Positions 12,217-23,020 of a stretch of 64,000 nucleotides of DNA are shown piece after piece. How positions within the stretch are numbered: the stretch's first letter is position 1; each line of letters starts with the position of its first letter. The translations under genes were made by a program, and so were the position numbers. The notes beneath the pieces were generated by a model that worked only from the letters and a program-made list of their open reading frames with translations, did no database searches and was not told the DNA's origin. The stretch lies in assembly GCA_029964075.1 (NCBI GenBank), contig CM057148.1, forward strand, positions 30,373,916 through 30,437,915, written 5' to 3'. The stretch comes from Patiria pectinifera (lineage: Eukaryota; Echinodermata; Asteroidea; Valvatida; Asterinidae).

Positions 12217-12484
12217 TTCTTGGAATCATTGGGAGCATCGCTATCAGACGTTGCACTCAGAGAAAAAAAAACTCCATTTCGTGTCATCTCCGGGCGTACT
12301 GAGCAAGCAGGAGATGCGACGCTTCTGGCTGCGTTACGACAACGGCACCTTCGCCCTAGGCAAGCACCAGCAGGCTGCCTACTTCGAGTGGACTGACCCA
12401 AAACCCGAAGCTGCCCCGTTGTTCTATGGCTTTGCCAGCTGGGACAGGCCCCAGACCTGTGCGGTCCATCATGCCTGTCGTTAA
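12217..12484 (+). pseudogene. Terminal exon, FAMeT-like domain, copy 2, apparent frameshift
   Basis: This is a paralogue of the exon at 1055-1329. A splice acceptor is plausible at CAATTATAG (ending 12216), and the stop is TAA at 12482-12484. From about 12290 the frame encodes SSPGVLSKQE, MRRFWLRYDNGTFALG, YFEWTDPKPE and a GFASWDRPQT core, matching the family and copy 1 (MRRFWLRY, FEWTDP). The 5' part resembles copy 1 only in another frame (an AIRRCTQ block against VVRRCLQ). The frame changes at the nine-A run at 12263-12271. It may be a genuine pseudogene or a homopolymer assembly error. Without the shift it would be an alternative terminal exon or a tandem paralogue. Confidence 0.6.
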
Positions 12485-12929
12485 GGCATGCGGCATTGGT
12501 AGAGGGAGGTGTGGGCGTTCCACGCCAACCTACTCATTAAATGTTTAATTTTCTCAATGATATCGATTTACCTGTCAAAATATTGGGTGTCTGTATATAT
12601 ACGACACACAAACATACATTTTTGCCTTCTAAAACAGACAGCACACAGGAACGAACGACCAAACAAATCGATTTGAATTTAAGCAGCGCATTTATTTAAC
12701 TCGGCCAATAACCTAAAGGGTCATATTCAAACTTATTAAGAGTAAGTGAAGTAATATTATCTGTACTTCAATTCATTGCAAACTTGCTAAAATATGACAT
12801 CCTTGCCCTTAAAACAATGGGTACGTTTCCAAAAAAACTCAAAACATCATTGGTACTCTTACCAAACGACCTAAGTACTCTCGCCCAGACAACCCACCGT
12901 TTGGGAATACAATTGGATGCAGGGATGGG
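12485..12929. other. Stretch without recognised feature
   Basis: Follows the second FAMeT-like exon and could hold its 3' UTR. Nothing else is supported. Confidence 0.4.
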
Positions 12930-13113
12930 GCAATGGGGCAATGACCAGTGCCAACTCCACCATCGGTTAAAGCCGTCAGAAGATCGCGACACAGAGCTTT
13001 TAAAACCCCCCCCCCCCCCGAAAAAAAAACAATCGAACCCAACACCGTAAATTGTTGACCCACTTTGGGGCAGGTAGATTTCGATCGGGCCCCCAGAAAC
13101 ATTGTGTTCACAA
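12930..13113 (+). repeat. Fragment of the 29153-type hAT element
   Basis: GGTTAAAGCCGTCAGAAGAT, a CACAGAGCTTTTAAAACC block, a long C run, TTGACCCACTTTGGGGCA and AACATTGTGTTC parallel the blocks of the hAT element at 29153-30313 in the same order. It is heavily diverged. Confidence 0.6.
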
Positions 13114-13179
13114 ATTGGTATGACTAAGCAAACGCCTAGGTTTTAACTCTGCAATTCCACCTCTGGCATATACGGTTTG

Positions 13180-13640
13180 AATGTTGGATTCCACTCGACA
13201 GTCCGATGGCTCTATAGCTCGAAATGTTTTCTTTTTTAATACAACGGCTCGATTGTCTTAACACAGACTTGCCCATTATTCAGGGCTTAGTTTGTCCGAA
13301 AATAAAATAATGTACATTTACCCGAGCTTTTATGCAATAGTCCGCAGGTTCATTAGTCTGAAATGGTTTTAATTAATCAAAAAGGTTCCATACTGCGAAA
13401 GCAAACATTTTTTGATAGCCAGACGGTTCAAAGTTGTCTATTTCCAATGTGGAACCGTATTGACGACTCGGATTATGTGTCCTTATCGTCTATTTGAACT
13501 ATGAACCTTTGGGTTATAAGTTTACTTTTTACATTTCGGACTATTAAGCCGTCGGAATATTCACGCTTATTTTGACTGTCAATCTTTAGACTTAGGAACC
13601 CTCGGACAAACGAACCTTCAAACTATCTATTAAATGTGTC
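13180..13640. repeat. Degenerate short-period repeat (TCGGACTAT-GAACC type)
   Basis: Phrases such as AGTCCGATGGCTCTATAGCTCG, GTCCGCAGGTTCATTAGTCTG, TTTCGGACTATTAAGCCGTC and CTCGGACAAACGAACCTTC recur at about 15-20 bp spacing. A short similar tract lies at 23215-23280. The unit is too decayed to define exactly. Confidence 0.5.
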
Positions 13641-14063
13641 AATAACTTCAAGTGAGTCAGTCACCAGGACTGTTTTATTTGTTATTACACTGCTTCACAT
13701 TAGTACGCAAATTCAATACATTTGTTGAAAAAATGCAACTGTGGTCAGAGTTGTTTTTTATTTAGCGTGTGTCTTTGCTCGCCCTTTTTTCAAAATGGTA
13801 CACTGGGCCTTATTCACGAGTTGGGCATTTTTGTCGAGTTCCCTAAATGTTTTTCGTTAATTTTTAACAATGTAATGGGATGACTGCAGACTATTTATGC
13901 AGGCACGATGCAGCCTTATTTTATTGTAATTTTTTTATATGGCTTTAAAAATGAATGTTTCATAACAAATTTTAAATTGTTCATTAAAGCAGATTGTAAT
14001 TTATTATACATGAACTTGCTTTCATTTCTCTTCGAAATTAAAAAAAATACGATTCTACCCAAC

Positions 14064-15218
14064 TGTGGAGATCCGGGGCCGGTGGTAAGGGGGAGGAAGG
14101 AGGGGGCCAGGCACGCAGGTTCACGAGTACATGTACACTTGTTCTTCAGTTCTCTTCCCTCTAGGGTTTATTCTGCCAGTATGATCGATAGTGTAGTGGG
14201 GCTACCTGCAAAAAGTCGGGCAGGCGGTCTGTTAATTTTGTTACACATAATTCATTATCAATAAACATACACAATAAACATTAAACAATAATAACCAATT
14301 TGGGCCACACTTGACTTAAAACAACATACATGTACATGTAACTGAATAGGCATGAAGGCAGCGCCGGCTACACGGGTCAGGGACGCAAGCAGACAGGTCA
14401 ACCCCGCGCGCTGGCTGACCGACGATCGCACGCACACTCACCGCACACACACACAAACCCTCCCCGAGTATCCAACACGGCCGCCATGCCTACTAAACTT
14501 GACAGCGAGCGATTCAAAGTTCCAGGGTAACTACACTTAATCTCACACATGTAAAGGTGTTACAGTTAAATTACTGATGTCACATAAAATCCAAATCTAA
14601 TCCCACAATCCAATAAATTTGGTAAGTCTTGCACGTTAACCCAGGTGATGTTTTACACAGTCACAACGCACGTACATGTGCATGTCACTATTGTCAACAA
14701 TCAATGTTAAACTTCCAACATTACACTACCTCAAACTTCACCTAAATTCCACATTTTCAATCCAACAAAAGCCACCCCCATCCTTATTAAACCAGTCTAT
14801 GATAAATTGCGGTAAAGATAGTAGGCCATCTAACTTCAAAAGTTTCCACAAAATAATGAATTTTACGCTACAAAAATGGGAGTAAAAGAAAGGACATGAT
14901 TACCTGCAAAGAGCCGGGCAGGCGGTGCCAAAACCCGCGTTTTTGGGCGGTATTTATATGCCCGTGTAGTACAGCCTAAACCCTTCGTAAAAACCTAAAG
15001 TTGATATAAGGCCGCTAAACCTCGGAAATTTACAACAAAGAGTACATTGATCAAAAATAAACAAATGTTGTAACATTTCAAGGTCCTTGGCCCGCATTTT
15101 CAATGATTAAAACTTGTGATGAACTACACGTACTAAATTAAAGATCGTTACGAACAAAGCTAAGGATGACAATGAAAGACATGCAACAAATTAAAGGGGT
15201 ATCATTGGGTCCCCTACA
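14064..15218 (-). repeat. 3' LTR of gypsy element 1
   Basis: It is 1155 bp long. On the minus strand it starts TGTAGGGGACCCAATG and ends ATCTCCACA. It differs from the other LTR by scattered substitutions and small indels, including loss of a TCAGGCCCCAAGACTG-like segment. A CCTGCAAA-AG(T/C)CGGGCAGGCGG block is repeated near each end of the LTR (14203 and 14904). Confidence 0.93.
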
Positions 15219-15232
15219 TCTCTTCCCCGCCT
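15219..15232 (-). other. Polypurine tract of gypsy element 1
   Basis: The minus strand reads AGGCGGGGAAGAGA directly before the 3' LTR, the expected position and composition for the plus-strand primer. Confidence 0.75.
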
Positions 15233-15359
15233 TGGAGTCATCGCCCCCGATGACTCAGGTCAAAGATGGCGGCGGCCTGACAGCGCCCAAAATAGAGTCG
15301 GGAGAGAACCGTTTTGAAAAAATGCACAGCATTTTCAACAACGAACTAGGAAGGTTAGA

Positions 15360-15545
15360 ATAACACAACACAAATAAGTGTCCTCCAGATTAACTACTGA
15401 ACACCATAATCCTTGGGCACACTCTAGAGTAATAGATGGAATAATAATACAGAAAAGTTACAATAACACAACACCAACAAGTGTCCTCCAGAGTAGCCAC
15501 TCAAACACTATATTGTCTGAGCACATGCTAAGGGGAATAACGACA
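15360..15545. repeat. Direct repeat before the 3' LTR
   Basis: Two copies of about 90-100 bp (from 15363 and 15464) share AACACAACAC, AAGTGTCCTCCAGA, ACTCA-ACAC-ATA, TGAGCACA-T-TA and AATAAT. They lie between pol and the polypurine tract; the second overlaps the end of pol. Confidence 0.7.
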
Positions 15546-16127
15546 TGGTGGCTTCCCTCTAGATGAACGAACTGGGTATCTACGGGTCGAGTGCTCCTCT
15601 GTGGTTGCAACAGGGGAGCCCTGGTCATCTGTTGCCACCGGCGCAGCGTCTGCACTCTCCATGGCGTCATAGACTGGCGGGCGCTGAAGGATATAGCCTC
15701 GTGGTGGATCATCATCAGAGGAACTGAGACAGTCGCTCGAGGATGACTCAGGTGATTGTTGCACGTCGTCCGGGAGAAATGGGCAGTGCTTACGGTCTTG
15801 GCGGTGGAGAACCTTCTCTCTGCCCGACCTATTCCGAACTACATAAACCGGTCCATCTTGGTATGGCCGCCGGACGACCATGTAGGGTTCTTCCTCCCAG
15901 TAATCCTTTATCTTGCAACGCCCCTGGTGCCCTCGGCTTCGTATCAGGACGTAATGTCCAACCTCCAGAAGCTTCTCGAAGACCTTCCGAGCCTGGAGTG
16001 CCTTCCTGGTCATAGCTGCTTCTGCTGTCCTCTTGGAGGCGACTTGGCGGGCAACCTTGAGGGACTTTTGGTGGTCTTTTAAGTAGGAGCCCAAGCTTTT
16101 CCACTCCCGCTTGGAAGCTTCCCCGCC
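15528..16127 (-). pseudogene. Gypsy 1 pol segment 4: integrase C-terminal GPY/F region
   Basis: This is the integrase C-terminus, in the same frame as the integrase core but separated from it by a TAA stop (16128-16130). It contains a Lys/Arg-rich helix, then VGHYVLIRSRGHQGRCK, a YMVVRRPYQDGPVYVV stretch typical of the GPY/F module and an acidic Ser-rich tail (SPESSSSDCLSSSDDD). No chromodomain is visible. The frame ends at 15528, inside the direct repeat upstream of the polypurine tract. Confidence 0.85.
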
Positions 16128-16624
16128 TTAAACTGTGCTATGTGGGAACCTAGCGTTTCGACCAAACATCAAAAAGAAGGGCTCCACTCCGGTCGTTGAA
16201 TGCACAGAACCATTGTAGGCAAAGACCAAGGTTTGTAGGTGGTCTGTCCATCTTGCTTTCTTCCCCTCTGGGAGCGCCGCCAACATATTGTGCATCGTTC
16301 TATTGAAGCGCTCGCATTGTCCGTTGCCAGCGGGATGGTAAGGGGTAGTGTGCCCCTTATGGATCCCATACATCTCGCATAGCTCGGTGACAATGCGAGA
16401 TTCAAAATTCCGCCCGCAGTCGGAATGTAGCCTGAGGGGGCAGCCGAATGGAAGGAAGATGTACTTTACTAGGGCTCGTGCAACGGTGGAAGCCTTCTGG
16501 TCCCTGGTTGGGATGGCCCAGACGAACTTAGTGAAAACATCCGTTACAACCAACACGTTTTCGTGACCATTTTGTGAGGGTTCGAGGACAGTAAAATCCA
16601 TTGCCAAGGTCTCCATTGGGACGT
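16128..16624 (-). pseudogene. Gypsy 1 pol segment 3: integrase catalytic core
   Basis: This is the RNase H-fold integrase core that joins element DNA into the host chromosome. METLAMDFTVLEPS gives the first catalytic Asp, LHSDCGRNFES the second, and NGQCERFNRTMHNML the Glu of the DDE triad. The usual SDQG appears as SDCG. The segment is in a different frame from segment 2 because of a 1-base shift near 16625. It ends at an in-frame TAA (16128-16130). Confidence 0.9.
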
Positions 16625-17473
16625 TGCAGAGAGCGTCTTAAATGGTGGTTGGGTACGCCGCACTGGTGGTTTGCTGAGGGCGCAGCGTTTGCACTTGTGA
16701 CACCATTGTTTGATGTCCTCCTTCATGTTGTGCCAGAAGACATGCGACCAAAGCAGATGGTAGGTCCGCTTAGGCCCAAAATGCCCTGCTTCATCATGGA
16801 ACTTAGTCAGAGCTTCAGCTTGCAGTGCCCTTGGAAGTACTAGTTGGCGATGTACCTCGCCAGTGGACGGAGAAGTAACTTGTCTATACTGGAGCCCATC
16901 CTCAAGGGTAAGCCGCTTCCAATCACGAAGGAGAACCAGAGATTCATGACTACAGGTAGCCCTCTCTTCCCGCGTAGGCTGTAACGCCCTTCTCAGGTAC
17001 TTGATAACTGGCTGCAATATCGGATCGTCCTGCTGCAGGGCCCTCAACTGTACCGTTGTGTACCCAGGTAAGCATGGCGTGCCCCCGTCGCGACATGCCT
17101 CAACCTGATTACAGAAGGAGATCGGGAGTGAAGCACCGGCAGAGTGACCCGCCAGACATGCAGTAACAGTCTGTTCGGGTACAGTCATCGTGTTGCAGAA
17201 AGGATGACCCTTTTGATCCGTTGCTCCGTCCTCTTCCATGCGTGACAGGGCATCAGGTGCTTGGTTGTTCCTCCCCGGTCTGTAAGCAATCTCATAGTCG
17301 AAGGAGCTGAGCTGTTGTTCCCATTTCATTTCGGTGCATCCAAGATTGGCTGTGTCCAAGAACTTGAGCGGGTTGTGGTCGGTCACAATTGTGCACTTGT
17401 GGCCGAGGAGGTAGTCCTTAAACACCTCTGCTACGGCCCACTTGATGGCTAGAAGTTCAAGCTTGAAAGCGCT
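16625..17473 (-). pseudogene. Gypsy 1 pol segment 2: RNase H end and integrase zinc finger
   Basis: This continues segment 1 in the same frame after the TAA at 17474-17476. KLELLAIKWAV and TDHNPLKFL complete RNase H. YRPGRNNQAPDALSRME is the usual RNase H/integrase junction. H-DEAGHFGPKRT and WCHKCKRCALSK form the HHCC zinc-binding domain of integrase. The frame runs on for about 80 bases past the shift near 16625 into non-homologous residues before a stop at 16544. Confidence 0.9.
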
Positions 17474-19597
17474 TTAACGACCCGAGCGCTCAGAGGGCCG
17501 CAGGGCACGGGAGGCATAAGCAATGACATGACGGTGCCCCTCACTGTCATCTTGAAATAGGATGGCTCCCAAGCCTGAACCGGATGCGTCGGTTTCAAGC
17601 CGAAAGGGTTTGCTGAAGTCTGCATAGGCTAATACAGGTGCAGTTGAGAGGCAGTTGATGAGTTTGTGAAAGGCATCCCGACCATCGCCATCAACTGTGA
17701 TGCATGTGTTTCCCCCTCTGCCCTTCTTGTGACTCTTCCCTTCGTCGCCCTTTAGGTATCCAAACAACGGTGCAGCCATGGTGGCATATCCACGAACAAA
17801 TCGCCGGAAGAATCCTGTAAACCCCAGGAAGGCTCGAAGGTCACGCACCGAGGTTGGCTCCGGCCACTCCTGAACGACCTTGACCTTATCCGGGTCTACT
17901 GCAACTCCACTGCTGGATACTCTATGGCCCAAATATTGAACTTCTGATTGCAGAAGATGGCACTTTACCGGTTTGAGTTTCAGTCCATGCTGATGGAGCC
18001 TGGAGAACACCTTATCAAGGTGAGCCATATGGGTTTCAAAATCTGGCGAGTAAACGATGATATCATCAAAGTAGATCAGCACAGAGTCAAAGGACAGATC
18101 CCCAAGACATCGCTGCATGAGCCGCTGGAAGGTGGCAGGTGCATTGGAGAGCCCAAAGGGTAGCCTCGTGTACTCGTATAACCCAAAGGGCACGGTGAAG
18201 GCTGTCTTCTCGATGTCCCCCGGGTGCACCGCCACCTGATAGTAACCACTCGTCAGATCTAATACACTGAAAAACCTTGCACCGCCAAGCGCTTGAAGCG
18301 ACTCCTCAATTCGAGGAAGCGGGAAGGGGTCACGATGGGTCAGCTTGTTTAACTGCCGGTAGTCTACACACAAGCGAATGCTCTTGTCCTTTTTCTGGAC
18401 AACCACCACCGGAGATGCCCACGGACTTGCACTCTCACGAACAATCCCCTCCTCCAACAGGCCTCGGATATGGTCCCGCACTGTTTGATATTGTGACGGG
18501 GGAAGTGGTCGATGTCGCTGGCGGATTGGGTGTGCGGACCCTGTATCAATGAGATGCATCACAGTATCTGTATATCCCAAGTCCTGGGGATGGTGAGAAA
18601 ACGTGTCTCGATGCTTGACCAACAAGGTGGACACCCTCAATGCCTGCTCGGCAGTAAGGCCTTCTCCAACGTCCACCTGGGGCACACCAGTCTCTGGTCC
18701 TTGACCTTCTGTTACACTGATCCCAGCCAGTCCTGCAACAGGGGGTTCAGTGGTTGTTTGGCTGCCATCATGACTCTCCACTATAGATCCAATGTACAGG
18801 GTGCCGATCTCTGCCGACTTTGGGATGGCCATGTCTGTTTCAGTCTCATTGTACAAAGCGACATTGAAGGACCCAGACTCTACCCGTACGAGGCACGGCG
18901 GTACGACAACACCGTACGGAACGTCCCCACTCTTGGATGGTTCCAGGACCGCATCATATGCTCCCCCTCCAGGACCAGGAAGCCCCTTGCACTCTACTGT
19001 GACTCCCTGCCTTGCAGACACGGCAATGTATTGCTCTGATGTGATTAAATACGCCTTCCCAACCTCTCCAGTCGCTCTGCCAAATTCCATTTTCTCCCCC
19101 ACCGTCTGAAGAGCTCTCTGCCAAGCCTGTCCCGAAGGCCAGATTATCTTCTCCACATGCTTCAACCCTTGATCACCAACCAAGAACTCCCAACAATCGC
19201 GGAGGACATTCATTCCCAGGATCCCCTGTACATTTGCCGCCTTCCAGTTCCTCAGGGTGGAGCACCGTTCCTGGATGACTAACACCACCCGTGACTTCAT
19301 TACGTGGCCCAACGCTGAAACGTCTGTCTCAAAGCAACCCACATATGGTATCGATGCACCGCTAGCCGAGACAAGGGAAAATGTTGACGGGATCCCCTGA
19401 AGCTGGAACCCCTTTGGCTTTAAGCACTCTTGGAAGAATCTCTCCCCAACGGTCGTCACTTGGGATCCAGGATCTAGAAGACAGGTTACCGTCTCTTTGG
19501 CAAACTTAACAGTAACGGAGAAACACTCGCCAACAGCTTTGGATAAAAATTGCCTGTCTATTGATGCAGATGAGCCAGTCACTCCAACCTCTGCCAT
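17474..19597 (-). pseudogene. Gypsy 1 pol segment 1: protease, reverse transcriptase, RNase H start
   Basis: The Met codon lies 8 bases after the gag stop, in another frame. An aspartic-protease site is seen at residues 40-48 as CLLDPGSQV, with Pro where Thr or Ser is normal. ILGMNVL (126-132) is the second protease motif. Reverse transcriptase motifs follow: CVDYRQLNKLT (410-420), VLDLTSGYYQVAV (445-457), LPFGLSNAPATFQRLM (479-494) and the catalytic YFDD (509-512). RFLGFTGFFRRF-type connection sequence and LETDASGSGLGAILFQ begin RNase H. The frame ends at TAA 17474-17476, inside RNase H. The DPGS active site may mean an inactive protease. Confidence 0.92.
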
Positions 19598-19605
19598 ATG
19601 GCTCT

Positions 19606-20931
19606 CTACAGCAGAGGCTGCTCGTTTAATGTCTGAGGTGCTGGATGCCCTGAAGGTGCGGATGTGTTCCCTTGGGTTGTGCCTCCACGACCGTAATGCT
19701 CAGGTGGGTACTCAGTTGGCCTCTGGCCTGCTGATGGGAACGGCGGGCCCCGGTACTGTTCTGCCCGACGGGAAGGTGGTGGAGGTGGCCCTCCCATACG
19801 GCACTCCCGAGCAAAGTGACCCGGCATGCCACAACGGTAACAAACACCAGAGCGAGGGGACTGGTTGCGATTCATCGACCATGGCGGGCCTACCCCTCCG
19901 TAAGGCGGGTGATATGGTGTACTCAAAGGGGCCGGACCGGGCTGGGGGGCTCCGACTACCTGCTTCACTGCTTCGACAATTCGGTCAGACATGTGGTTGA
20001 GGGCAGTTAGGAGGGACTCGTTTGGAGGGGCGCTACTTCCCCCCATCTGTAGAGATGCACTGTGAACTCCATCAGAACCAGACACCTTGTGCCTCGCCTC
20101 CTCTTGTCCTTCACGCTTTATGGCGTATTCCCTGATCTCCCTAAAACTCCCCATCGTACCTCGTTCGTGCTGATCTCTGCAGGAGTTCCGAAGGTACGTG
20201 TCTCGGATGCCCTCCACAAATTGCTCCGCCAAGGTAGTGTCTGGCTCCGAGTACAGCTTGGGGTCTCGCCTGGTGAGGCGCATAAATCTCTTCTCAAGAT
20301 CAACCGCATAGTCCCTGATGGATTCGCCATACTTCTGCTGTCGCTCAAGGAACATGCGCTGTAGTTCCCCGACGGGTAGCTTGTCGCTATAAGACTCTCG
20401 AAGAAATCCGAGAATTTCATCAGCCTGCGTCTTTGCTGCTAGGAGAGCCTTTACCTCGGTCTTGGGTCCTCCGCGGAGGTAGTCCAACAAGAACGGCCCC
20501 CTTTGAGATGGGGGGATGGCGTAGCGCTCGAAGGCATATTCAATGCTCTTGATGAAGTCCTCTATCTCGCTAGCTTTGCCATCAAAAACAGAGTTTTTCC
20601 TCTCCGGCGCCATTACCAGCTGCTGCTGTGGTTTCTTGAGCAGCTTGGCCAATTGTAGCTGAACGTCCACCATGGCTGCATCCCCAGGGGTAGGGGGCAC
20701 CGGCTCAGGGAGCAGGACGGAGTATGTACGTTCCAACCATCCTCCGGCTGGCGGTTTAATGACATCTTGTGAGGCCGGAACAACCACTTTGTCTGTACCC
20801 TCAGAATACAGGAGGCCTGTTGCCGTCGGGTACTGAGCCTGAAGGACAGAAAGACTCAGTGGACCTCCGTCGTCCTGCAAGGGAAATTGGTGGATGGATG
20901 TGGGCCCCTGAATTTTCACGTAAAGTGTCAT
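19606..20931 (-). CDS. Gypsy 1 gag: capsid and nucleocapsid polyprotein
   Basis: This encodes the structural polyprotein of the retrotransposon, which would assemble the cytoplasmic particle and bind element RNA. The frame is open from 21051, but the Met at 20931 (MTLYVKIQGP) is the likelier start, because the 40 residues before it are leader-like. Residues 150-325 of the open frame form a helical capsid-like region (FDGKASEIEDFIKSIEYAF, QRMFLERQQKYGESIRDYAV). A single CCHC zinc knuckle is at CYRCGMPGHFAREC. The N-terminal 70 residues, an extended beta-rich segment, are not recognised. Gag is the only intact frame of the element. Confidence 0.9.
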   Translation of the reverse strand: MTLYVKIQGPTSIHQFPLQDDGGPLSLSVLQAQYPTATGLLYSEGTDKVVVPASQDVIKPPAGGWLERTYSVLLPEPVPPTPGDAAMVDVQLQLAKLLKKPQQQLVMAPERKNSVFDGKASEIEDFIKSIEYAFERYAIPPSQRGPFLLDYLRGGPKTEVKALLAAKTQADEILGFLRESYSDKLPVGELQRMFLERQQKYGESIRDYAVDLEKRFMRLTRRDPKLYSEPDTTLAEQFVEGIRDTYLRNSCRDQHERGTMGSFREIREYAIKREGQEEARHKVSGSDGVHSASLQMGGSSAPPNESLLTALNHMSDRIVEAVKQVVGAPQPGPAPLSTPYHPPYGGVGPPWSMNRNQSPRSGVCYRCGMPGHFARECRMGGPPPPPSRRAEQYRGPPFPSAGQRPTEYPPEHYGRGGTTQGNTSAPSGHPAPQTLNEQPLL

Positions 20932-21824
20932 ATTGCCAGTTACAATGGGAATACAGAACAGGTATAAGATTACGGCAAGGGCAGTTTGCATTAAGACAAA
21001 AACTTTGTGAACCAGGAAATGTAAACGGTATTTTTGCAAATAAGTCTCCACCAGGTCACTGCCTAAAATACCTGACCAATTTCAATGTACGAAATATGCA
21101 AAAATGGCGAACACCCTCGAAACAATCAAATATTGCTCACTGGTATCAATATTACGACACACAAATTATATCCTGGTACACACTTGGGGTAAAACAATAT
21201 ATCCCCAGATGCAATAAGCCAAAAAACGATAAACTAAATAAGGGGTATTTCAGATTTTTTTTTCGAAATGTACGCTACCCCCTATGAGTACACATTCAGT
21301 GGCAAGACTTATAAACACTCCCGAAATATTGGAATGATGTAACAAAGCCTTGGACAAACTCTCTCTTATGATTGAACTTGCTTTCCGACTAAGTAGGATT
21401 ACAAGCTAACATACATTTACAGTAAAAATAAAATGCAATGTTATGAATTCTAATTTCTTTTCCAAGGTCCAAAGCGTAATGTTAGGCAAATCTATGTTCT
21501 ATCCAAGTTATTATGGCAAGGCAAATCAAGGCAACTCTATCAAGGCAAATCTATATTCTATTCAATACAAAACAGGAAGCACATTAAAAAGAATATCACG
21601 GTATGAATAAGGTCTTATGTCCAATATGTGGTGCTAAACAATTTCAACTCTCACTCAGCAAACAACCGGCAATTCTTGTATATAATACTACTAAAACAAG
21701 CAACCAGGGTCTCTATTCCGATGTAAAAACTGGGGTTAATGGACTTCCAAATAGAATTACAAATGTAGTTAAATAATGACTTAGAGAATATATGCTCCCT
21801 GTCCTCTCGCAGCTTCTGTAAAAA
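20932..21824 (-). other. Untranslated leader of gypsy element 1
   Basis: About 0.9 kb between the primer site and gag. There is no convincing frame. AGGCAAATCTAT-like units repeat at 21485-21560. Confidence 0.6.
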
Positions 21825-21844
21825 CTCGATCCTGCCGACTACGC
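21825..21844 (-). other. Primer binding site, tRNA-Ser type
   Basis: The minus strand reads GCGTAGTCGGCAGGATCGAG directly after the 5' LTR. Animal tRNA-Ser (AGA/TGA) 3' ends read TCGAATCCTGCCGACTACG, so about 15 contiguous bases are complementary. The first bases, pairing with the added CCA, are not a perfect TGG. Confidence 0.75.
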
Positions 21845-21845
21845 T

Positions 21846-23020
21846 TGTGGAGATCCGGGGCCGGTGGTAAGGGGGGAAGAGGAAGGAGGGGGCCAGGCAC
21901 GCAGGATCAGGAGTACATGTACACTTGTTCTTCAGTTCTCTTCCCTCTAGGGTTTATTCTGACAGTATGATTGATAGTGTAGTCAGGCCCCAAGACTGGG
22001 GCTACCTGCAAAAAGTCGGGCAGGCGGTCTGTTAATTTTGTTACACATAATTCATTATCAATAAACATACACAATAAACATTAAACAATAATAACCAATT
22101 TGGGCCACACTTGACTTAAAACAACATACATGTACATGTAACTGAATAGGCATGAAGGCAGCGCCGGCTACACGGGTCAGGGACGCAAGCAGACAGGTCA
22201 ACCCCGCGCGCTGGCTGACCGACGATCGCACGCACACTCACCGCACACACACACACAAACCCTCCCCGAGTATCCAACACGGCCGCCATGCCTACTAAAC
22301 TTGACAGCGAGCGATTCAAAGTTCCAGGGTAACTACACTTAATCTCACACATGTAAAGGTGTTACAGTTAAATTACTGATGTCACATAAAATCCAAATCT
22401 AATCCCACAATCCAATAAATTTGGTAAGTCTTGCACGTTAACCCAGGTGATGTTTTACACAGTCACAACGCGCGTACATGTGCATGTCACTATTGTCAAC
22501 AATCAACGTTAAACTTCCAACATTACACTACCTCAAACTTCACCTAAATTCCACATTTTCAATCCAACAAAAGCCATCCCCATCCTTATTAAACCAGTCT
22601 ATGATAAATTGCGGTAAAGATAGTAGGCCATCTGACCTCAAAAGTTTCCACAAAATAATGAATTTTACGCTACAAAAATGGGAGTAAAAGAAAGGACATG
22701 ATTACCTGCAAAGAGCCGGGCAGGCGGTGCCAAAACCCGCGTTTTGGGGCGGTATTTATATGCCCGTGTAGTACAGCCTAAACCCTTCATAAAAACCTAA
22801 AGTTGAAATCAGGCCGCCAAACCTCGGAAATTTACAACAAAGAGTACATTGATCAAAAATAAACAAATGTTGTAACATTTCAAGGTCCTTGGCCCGCATT
22901 TTCAATGATTAAAACTTGTGATGAACTACACATACTAAATTAAAGATCGTTACGAACAAAACTAAGGATGACAATGAAGGACATGCAACAAATTAAAGGG
23001 GTTTTATTGGGTCCCCTACA
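21846..23020 (-). repeat. 5' LTR of gypsy element 1
   Basis: It is 1175 bp, with TG...CA ends on the minus strand, and nearly identical to 14064-15218. It should contain the promoter and polyadenylation signal. CCCAATAAAACCCC lies near its minus-strand start. Confidence 0.93.

Larger units (their letters stand above)
14064..23020 (-). mobile_element. Ty3/gypsy LTR retrotransposon 1, complete but broken in pol
   Basis: The two LTRs (14064-15218 and 21846-23020) are nearly identical and bounded by TG...CA. Reading on the minus strand, the order is 5' LTR, tRNA-Ser type primer site, about 0.8 kb leader, gag, protease, reverse transcriptase, RNase H, integrase, polypurine tract and 3' LTR. This is the Ty3/gypsy order. 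The flanks share CAAC (14060-14063 and 23021-23024) as a 4 bp target duplication. Two in-frame stops and one frameshift interrupt pol, so this copy cannot be autonomous. LTR similarity suggests recent insertion. Confidence 0.93.

Noticed and set aside
15743..21287. Plus-strand frames of 90-175 codons
   Set aside because: They are antisense to the gag and pol frames of gypsy element 1, which carry clear motifs on the minus strand.
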